DNA of 64,000 nucleotides. Source: JABDQZ01 sp050049775. GTDB lineage: Bacteria; Pseudomonadota; Gammaproteobacteria; Chromatiales; Chromatiaceae. The notes under the pieces were generated by a model. The model worked only from the letters and a program-made list of their open reading frames with translations. It made no database searches and was not told where the DNA came from. The stretch lies in assembly GCA_050049775.1 (NCBI GenBank), contig JASFVP010000001.1, forward strand, positions 1 to 64,000, written 5' to 3'. Both the position numbers and the translations under genes were made by a program. Of this stretch, positions 58,434 to 64,000 are shown piece after piece. Position 1 is the stretch's first letter; every line of letters begins with the position of its first letter.

Positions 58434-61291
58434 TGGGTAATCCTGGTGTTCATACTGGGGTTGAAGCGTCCGGTCAAAGCTTCCTCAATCAGGGTTTCCT
58501 GTTGCTGGCGATGCAGTTTCGGATAACCGACTGCCGGTGCTGCCGCTGCTGGTCGTCCAACATAATACAGATCGCGGCCGACTTCCATCTGGCGGATGAA
58601 ACGGTGCTTGATCATATCCCAGGCCCCCTGGTTCTGCGGTTCTTCCTGGCACCAGATCATTTTATCGGCATTGGAATAACGTTTGATCGCCGCGGCGAAC
58701 TCTTCTTTCGGGAACGGGTAGAGCTGTTCGATGCGGATGATCGCCACGTGTTTGATGGCGCGCGCCTTGCGGGTCTCGTGCAATTCGTAATAAATTTTTC
58801 CGGAACACAAGATAATATCGGTGACCTCGATCGGGTCAGGTTGCTCCGGGTCGTCCATGACGTTGAGGAAATGCCCGTCGATAAACTTGTACAGTGGCGA
58901 GGCCGCCAGTGGATGGCGCAGCAGGCTTTTCGGCGTCATGATCACCAGCGGTCGGCGGAATGGCCGCAGCATCTGCCGACGCAACAGATGGAAAATCTGT
59001 GCCGCACCGCTGGGTACGCACACCTGCATGTTGTTCTCGGCACATAGCTGCATGTAGCGTTCGATGCGCGCCGAGCTGTGTTCGGCACCCTGGCCTTCAT
59101 AGCCGTGCGGCAGATACATGGTCAGGCCGCACTGTAGCCCCCATTTACTGTTGGCCGAGGAGATAAACTGGTCGATCACCACCTGGGCGCCATTGGCGAA
59201 GTCGCCAAACTGCGCTTCCCAGATGGTCAGGGTGTTCGGCGAAGCGGTGGCATAGCCATATTCATACGCGAGCACCGCTTCTTCGGATAATACCGAATCG
59301 ATGACGACGAAGTCAGCCTGGCTGTCGCTGAGGTGTTGCAATGGCATGTACGTTTCGCCATTGAGCTGATTATGGTAAACCGCATGGCGGTGAAAGAAGG
59401 TGCCGCGGCCGGAATCCTGGCCGGACAACCGGACCGGGTAACCCTGTTCCAGCAGCGAGGCATAAGCCAGGTTTTCGGCAAAACCCCAGTCGACCATTTG
59501 TTCACCGATCGCCATTCGATGGCGACCCTCATGAATTTTGACCAGGCGCGGGTGCAATTCAAAATCTTTCGGCACTTGCTGCAAGCGGTCGGTCAGGGAC
59601 AGCAGTTGTTCATGCGAGATGCGGGTATCCGACGGACTCAACCAACTGGAAACCTTGAACGGCGCCCATTTGGCGGCGTGATGATGGGTCAGGCCACACA
59701 TGACCGGGCGGGCTTCGACGATGCCTTTTTCCAGGGAGGCCCGATAGATCTCGATCATTTCAGTGGCACGTTCCGGGGTCACCACGCCCTGAGCTATGAG
59801 TTGTTCGGCGTAGATCTGGCGCGTGGTCGGGTGATTGCGAATTTTCTTGTACATCATCGGCTGGGTCACCGAAGGTTCGTCTGCCTCGTTATGACCATGC
59901 CGTCGGTAACACACCAGGTCGATGATGACGTCCTTGCGAAACTGGTTGCGGTAATCCAGCGCCATACGTGTGACAAATATCACCGCTTCCGGGTTGTCGC
60001 CGTTGACGTGAAAAATCGGCGCCTGCACGGTTTTGCCGACATCGGTGCAGTACAAGGTTGAACGCGTATCCAGCGGGTTGCTGGTGGTAAAGCCGATCTG
60101 GTTATTGATGACGATGTGCACAGCGCCGCCGGTGGAATAGCCGCGTGCCTGTGACATGTTGAAATTTTCCATCACCACGCCCTGGCCGGCGAAGGCCGAA
60201 TCGCCGTGAATCAACACCGGCAACACATGATTGCCGAGATGGTCGCCACGCTGATGCTGGCGGGCGCGCACCGAGCCCTGCACCACCGGACCGATGATTT
60301 CCAGGTGTGATGGGTTAAAGCCGAGGGCGATGTGTACGTTTTCACCGGGCGTGTGAATATCGGTGGAAAAGCCCATGTGATATTTCACATCGCCCATCGA
60401 CATTTCTTCCGAGATCTGTTTCTTGCCTTCGAATTCATCAAAGATATCGGCTGGCGGCTTGCCAAGAATATTGGTCAATACATTGAGCCGACCGCGATGC
60501 GCCATACCGATGACGATTTCCTGGATGCCCTTGAGACCGGCGCGCTGGATCAGTTCGTCGAGCAACGGGATCAGTGACTCGCCGCCTTCGAGTGAAAAGC
60601 GTTTCTGTCCAACGTATTTGGTGTGCAGGTATTTTTCCAGTCCTTCGGCGGCAGTGATCAGTGATAACAGCCAGCGTTTGAATTCCGCATCGATCTCAGG
60701 CTGGGCCTGGTAGCCTTCAAGACGCTTCTGGATCCAGCGTTTCTGTTCGGTGTCGGTGATGTGCATGTACTCCGAACCGACATTCTTGCAGTAAACCTTG
60801 TCGAGAAAGCCGATGATGTCACGCAACGTCATCTGCTCGGGGCCGTACAGCGAACCGGTATTGAATTGCCGATCCATGTCCGCGGCCGTGAGTCCGTGGA
60901 ATGTCGGCGACAGGTCCGCAACGTCCTGGCGTTCCCGCAGCGTCAACGGGTCAAGTCTGGCGTGCTGATGACCACGCACACGATAGGCATTGATCAGGCG
61001 CAGCACAGCCGCCTGCTTTTCAGCGGCTTCAATGGTCAGGCCGGTGCCGGCAATGCGGCTGGGGTGATTGATCTCATGCGCCAGCTGGGCGAAATGTTTG
61101 CGGATATTGCTGTGGATAGTTTCCTGCAGCGGAATGCCGTTTTTCAGGTGCAGCTCGTCAAAGTGCGCACGCCAGTCATCCGAAACACTGTCCGGGTCCT
61201 GCAGATACTGTTCGTAAAGGTCTTCAATGAAGTTGGCATTGCTGCCTGAGTAGGCGGCGGTGGAGCGCAGCTGATCGAGTAATTCGCTCAT
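58430..61291 (-). CDS. sucA: 2-oxoglutarate dehydrogenase E1 component
   Basis: 953 residues (E. coli 933). Thiamine-diphosphate enzyme that decarboxylates 2-oxoglutarate and loads succinyl onto E2. N-terminal E2-binding helix (YEQYLQDPDSVSDDWRAHF), GMAHRGRLNVLTNILGKP, Mg-TPP motif IHGDSAFAGQGVVMENFNMS, and the C-terminal pyrimidine-domain blocks YGYATASPNTLTIWEAQFGDFANGAQ. First gene of sucAB. Confidence 0.97.
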   Translation of the reverse strand: MSELLDQLRSTAAYSGSNANFIEDLYEQYLQDPDSVSDDWRAHFDELHLKNGIPLQETIHSNIRKHFAQLAHEINHPSRIAGTGLTIEAAEKQAAVLRLINAYRVRGHQHARLDPLTLRERQDVADLSPTFHGLTAADMDRQFNTGSLYGPEQMTLRDIIGFLDKVYCKNVGSEYMHITDTEQKRWIQKRLEGYQAQPEIDAEFKRWLLSLITAAEGLEKYLHTKYVGQKRFSLEGGESLIPLLDELIQRAGLKGIQEIVIGMAHRGRLNVLTNILGKPPADIFDEFEGKKQISEEMSMGDVKYHMGFSTDIHTPGENVHIALGFNPSHLEIIGPVVQGSVRARQHQRGDHLGNHVLPVLIHGDSAFAGQGVVMENFNMSQARGYSTGGAVHIVINNQIGFTTSNPLDTRSTLYCTDVGKTVQAPIFHVNGDNPEAVIFVTRMALDYRNQFRKDVIIDLVCYRRHGHNEADEPSVTQPMMYKKIRNHPTTRQIYAEQLIAQGVVTPERATEMIEIYRASLEKGIVEARPVMCGLTHHHAAKWAPFKVSSWLSPSDTRISHEQLLSLTDRLQQVPKDFELHPRLVKIHEGRHRMAIGEQMVDWGFAENLAYASLLEQGYPVRLSGQDSGRGTFFHRHAVYHNQLNGETYMPLQHLSDSQADFVVIDSVLSEEAVLAYEYGYATASPNTLTIWEAQFGDFANGAQVVIDQFISSANSKWGLQCGLTMYLPHGYEGQGAEHSSARIERYMQLCAENNMQVCVPSGAAQIFHLLRRQMLRPFRRPLVIMTPKSLLRHPLAASPLYKFIDGHFLNVMDDPEQPDPIEVTDIILCSGKIYYELHETRKARAIKHVAIIRIEQLYPFPKEEFAAAIKRYSNADKMIWCQEEPQNQGAWDMIKHRFIRQMEVGRDLYYVGRPAAAAPAVGYPKLHRQQQETLIEEALTGRFNPSMNTRITQ

Positions 61292-61453
61292 GGCGGGAAG
61301 ATGTTTTCTACCAAGTAATTCTGTTTATTAATAGGTTAGCACAACGAATTGATTAGACAGTGTTTTAATCGGCACTGGAACAATATTTTTAAGCCTTTTT
61401 TCAAGCAGCAGTCGCAACCTTGTTTCAGCGGGTCAATAAACTACAATGACTGC

Positions 61454-61675
61454 ATGACTGATTCTTCAGGAGATGCGGAGGCGAAAGTATCCATGGGCGC
61501 CATTGAAGCGGACATTGCTTTTTTCGATGCGCGCCGCGCGCTGTTGTTGCAGCAACCGGATACCGCTTACAAAAGAGCGCAGCTGAAAATCTGTGATGTC
61601 ATGCAGCAGGCGTTGCGTGATGAATTGCAGGATCTTCGGCAACAGCAGAAAAAATCCGCCGGTCTGTCGGACTGA
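61454..61675 (+). CDS. small hypothetical protein
   Basis: 73 residues, helical and rich in Ala, Gln, Asp and Arg (AIEADIAFFDARRALLLQQP, ELQDLRQQQKKSAG). Probably a short coiled coil. No family recognised, weak ribosome binding site. I start at the ATG at 61454; the frame is open back to 61349 with an implausible sequence. Confidence 0.5.
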   Translation: MTDSSGDAEAKVSMGAIEADIAFFDARRALLLQQPDTAYKRAQLKICDVMQQALRDELQDLRQQQKKSAGLSD

Positions 61676-61729
61676 ACAGTCTTTTGTGTTCTTTCGTTGT
61701 TTCTCCAGATCACCGATTTGCTGACAGAG

Positions 61730-62260
61730 CTAGCGCTTGACCGGCGGCGTGCGCACAGATGGTGACGGCTCTGTCGGTGGCATGCGTAACGGCCGAAAAA
61801 GATTTTTACTCTGCTTGCTCCGATTGCTAAACCAGATGCCGCGCCCATCCTGCCTGGCCTGATCTTCAGCCAGCAAATAACGCTGCTGCAGGTTTTTCGG
61901 CAGCCCGGTCAGCGAATCGTCCGTAGTGATGGCAAGACCTTCCTGCAACAATCTGGCACTGACATCCAGGCCACCGAAACGAACCGCAGCACTCGGCTGT
62001 TGCGCGGCATCCAGCACATCAAGATTGACGTATTTGCCGGCCACCAGGCTGATCAGGCGCTTGCGCGCCTGTTGTTGCAACATGTGCCCAGGAGGCAGTT
62101 CTGCCAAACCGGCCAGCCGGACAGTCATTCTTGTGCCGCCGCTGTCGAGGATTTTAATGCTTTGATAATCGACGATCTCAACCACCTGGCCACTGACGGG
62201 CCGCGCCGCTGCCGTGGTGGCAAGGAAAAACAGCAGGCAAAAGCCGGCAATCTGTCTCAT
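61730..62260 (-). CDS. exported SNase-fold protein, probably non-catalytic
   Basis: 176 residues. Signal peptide MRQIAGFCLLFFLATTAAA, then an OB fold related to staphylococcal nuclease: VSGQVVEIVDYQSIKI, TVRLAGLAELPP, QARKRLISLVAGKYVNLDVL, ARLLQEGLAI and AEDQARQDGRGIW. The first catalytic Arg is kept (VRLAG) but the Asp and Glu after it (D-T-P-E in the nuclease) are Ala and Pro-like. The second Arg loop is shortened. I therefore expect binding without cleavage. ATG at 62260 chosen for the signal peptide. Confidence 0.72.
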   Translation of the reverse strand: MRQIAGFCLLFFLATTAAARPVSGQVVEIVDYQSIKILDSGGTRMTVRLAGLAELPPGHMLQQQARKRLISLVAGKYVNLDVLDAAQQPSAAVRFGGLDVSARLLQEGLAITTDDSLTGLPKNLQQRYLLAEDQARQDGRGIWFSNRSKQSKNLFRPLRMPPTEPSPSVRTPPVKR

Positions 62261-62384
62261 CTCGAAAAGGTTCCGGCAGGTTGGTGCAAGTCGTTGCTTA
62301 ACCATGGTTTCAATGCTGTTTTGTTTTAAAGATTTTTCACATCATGACGCTAGACTATAACCAGAACAATCAAGGAAATCATGC

Positions 62385-63494
62385 ATGACGCAAATCGAGA
62401 TCGACGAGACAGCCAGGCAGGCGCGAATTCTCATCGTTGATGACCAACCCGCCAACGTCAAGCTGCTGCAGAAGGCACTGCAAATGGCCGGTTTTGTAAA
62501 CGTGATCGGCCTGACCGATCCGCGTCAGGTGGAAGCGGCCTATCTCGAGCGGCCGGTGGATCTGGTGCTGCTGGATATCCGCATGCCGCACATGGATGGC
62601 TATGAGGTCATGCATGTGCTGCAGCGACTCAGCAGCGATGATCATTTGCCGATTCTGGTGCTGACGGCGCAGACTGATCAGCAGACACGTGATCGTGCCC
62701 TCTCCGAAGGCGCGACGGATTTCCTGAAGAAACCATTTGATACCATCGAAGTGTTGCTGCGCGTCAGGAACATGCTGGCGGTGCGACGCATGTACCAGCA
62801 GCAGTTGCACTTTAACGAGCAACTCAGTGAAAAGGTGCGTGAACGCACACTGGAATTGCGCGAAACCATCATTGAAATGGTGCGGCGCTTGGGTCGTGCC
62901 GCAGAATTTCGCGACAACGAAACCGGTTTGCACATCATTCGTATGAGCAAGTTTTCGCGCGTGATTGCCGAACGCCTCGGTATTTCCGGCGCGGAAAGCG
63001 AAACACTGGAATACGCCGCCGCCATGCATGATGTCGGGAAAATCGGCACACCGGACACCATTCTGCTCAAGCCTGGCAAGCTCAATGATGAGGAATGGCA
63101 GGTCATGAAACAGCACCCGCTCATCGGTGCAGAAATTCTGTCGCAGTCGAAACATCGTTTGTTGCAACTGGCGGAAATCATCGCCATGAATCACCACGAA
63201 AAGTGGGATGGCTCAGGTTATCCGCAGGGCCTCAAAGGTGAACAGATTCCGTTTGAAGCGCGCATTGTCGCGGTAGCCGATGTGTTTGATGCGCTGACCA
63301 CTGTGCGCCCCTACAAGCGTCCCTGGACGCTGGATGAAGCCGTTGAGCACATGAAAAAAAGCAGCGGTTCGCACTTTGATCCGCAGGTGGTCGATGCTTT
63401 TCTGCGGTGCCTGCCGAGCATTCTGGATATCCGCCAGCGCTATGCGGAGCCGGAAAATGTGAATAATCCGCAAGCGGCTTCGGGCAAGCGCTGA
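62385..63494 (+). CDS. response regulator with HD-GYP domain (c-di-GMP phosphodiesterase)
   Basis: 369 residues. Receiver 1-125 with Asp64 and Lys116, a coiled-coil linker (135-165), then an HD-GYP domain with all key residues: HD at 215-216 (MHDVGKIG), HH at 270-271 and GYP at 278-280 (KWDGSGYPQGLKG). It should degrade c-di-GMP when phosphorylated. No histidine kinase is adjacent. It complements the LapD-like receptor at 31-33 kb in the same signalling network, by inference. Confidence 0.92.
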   Translation: MTQIEIDETARQARILIVDDQPANVKLLQKALQMAGFVNVIGLTDPRQVEAAYLERPVDLVLLDIRMPHMDGYEVMHVLQRLSSDDHLPILVLTAQTDQQTRDRALSEGATDFLKKPFDTIEVLLRVRNMLAVRRMYQQQLHFNEQLSEKVRERTLELRETIIEMVRRLGRAAEFRDNETGLHIIRMSKFSRVIAERLGISGAESETLEYAAAMHDVGKIGTPDTILLKPGKLNDEEWQVMKQHPLIGAEILSQSKHRLLQLAEIIAMNHHEKWDGSGYPQGLKGEQIPFEARIVAVADVFDALTTVRPYKRPWTLDEAVEHMKKSSGSHFDPQVVDAFLRCLPSILDIRQRYAEPENVNNPQAASGKR

Positions 63495-63610
63495 GCCTGG
63501 CTCACTCTAACCGGTCGATTCACCCGGTTGATAATTCTTCTTGCCCCTCCTGCAGACGGATAGGCTGCGGTATGATAAGCAGTTGTCATGTTTGACGCAG
63601 GGGAGCGCGC

Positions 63611-64000
63611 TTGAAAATCAAAAACGAACCGGACTATTCACACGACCAGATCGAACGCCTCGGCGTGCTGCTGACCAATCTCGGTACGCCGGACAGCTGC
63701 GAGACGGCCGACGTGCGCCGTTATCTCAAGCAATTCCTGTGGGACCCACGCGTGGTGGAAGTGCCACGGCCGATCTGGTGGATGGTGCTGAATCTGTTCA
63801 TCCTGAATACGCGCCCGCGTCGTTCGGCCGCCGCCTACAAAAAAATCTGGACTGAGGAAGGCTCGCCGTTACTGACCATCTCCCAACAACAGGTCGACGA
63901 CCTGCAACAGGCGCTCAATGCGCGTTACCGGGATGCGATCAAGGTGGTGCAGGCCATGCGCTATGGCAACCCATCAATAGCCGATGGCCTGGAACAATTG
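63611..64000 (+). CDS. hemH: ferrochelatase, 5' part (cut by window end)
   Basis: Inserts Fe2+ into protoporphyrin IX, last step of haem synthesis. 130 codons are visible. RLGVLLTNLGTPDSCETADVRRYLKQFLWDPRVVEVPRPIWW and ...NTRPRRSAAAYKKIWTEEGSPLL are typical. The start is a TTG at 63611, placed by AGGGGAG 6 bases upstream; no ATG is nearby. The rest lies beyond the window. Confidence 0.92.
   Translation, partial: MKIKNEPDYSHDQIERLGVLLTNLGTPDSCETADVRRYLKQFLWDPRVVEVPRPIWWMVLNLFILNTRPRRSAAAYKKIWTEEGSPLLTISQQQVDDLQQALNARYRDAIKVVQAMRYGNPSIADGLEQL

Noticed and set aside
1..64000. CRISPR arrays, tRNA or rRNA genes, insertion sequences, integrases
   Set aside because: No regular direct repeats, cloverleaf-like segments with CCA-type ends or transposase-like reading frames were found in the intergenic regions read.

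Overview
The window reads as chromosomal DNA of a gammaproteobacterium. Markers are purM-purN divergent from a DUF2066 gene, an arsC-wrbA-hda operon, an OxyR with its two redox cysteines at positions 199 and 208, FabA, an ilvIHC-pssA-leuA run, sucAB and class I fumarase. The rubrerythrin / FeS-oxidoreductase / DUF3501 operon and the PEP-CTERM genes suggest an environmental, possibly Chromatiales-like lineage. That placement is inference; I see no rRNA or tRNA gene and no CRISPR array.

Layout. 0-9 kb: dcd, purN-purM, DUF2066 protein, a CDP-alcohol phosphatidyltransferase, hda-wrbA-arsC, a YihY/BrkB membrane protein and a large hypothetical. 9-13.5 kb: an operon of two exported thioredoxin-fold proteins, a TolC-type channel and a short HlyD-type adaptor with no inner-membrane pump, facing a Pro/Gln/Tyr-rich exported protein. 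13.5-18 kb: cpdA, oxyR, then rubrerythrin, a two-cluster FeS oxidoreductase and DUF3501. A well-phased OxyR-like site lies directly after the oxyR stop codon. 18-31 kb: DAHP synthase, copper chaperone, SRPBCC protein, FemAB-like and DUF938 genes, an apparent tRNA-wobble-modification pair (MnmM-like plus MnmC(o)-like) beside a SpoU-family methylase, dxs, a YdgA-family protein, fabA, a receiver-ATPase protein and proS. 31-37 kb: a LapD-like degenerate GGDEF-EAL receptor, xthA, mtaB, a SnoaL-like protein, a MIF homologue and a DUF4124 protein.

37-47.4 kb: branched-chain amino acid and phospholipid genes (ilvI-ilvH-ilvC, pssA, leuA), uracil-DNA glycosylase, rimI, prfC and a BolA-family gene. leuA is preceded by a 39-codon ORF ending in five consecutive Leu codons, a probable attenuation leader. 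47.4-55.6 kb is visibly more AT-rich and is the accessory part. It holds a PrsT-type TPR lipoprotein, a methyltransferase, a ThiF/E1-like adenylyltransferase, two convergent FeeM/LuxI-like acyltransferases of the exosortase-associated family, and a PEP-CTERM substrate behind a near-consensus sigma-54 promoter. The exosortase itself and PrsK/PrsR are not in the window. 55.6-64 kb: fumarase, sucB-sucA, small hypotheticals, a degenerate nuclease-fold protein, an HD-GYP response regulator and the 5' part of hemH, cut by the window end.

The most promising undescribed system is the ThiF / methyltransferase / twin-acyltransferase group between the PrsT gene and the PEP-CTERM gene. It has the enzymes expected for making and tailoring a small acylated molecule, and its genes carry separate candidate control sites (sigma-54 for the PEP-CTERM gene, CRP-like for one acyltransferase).
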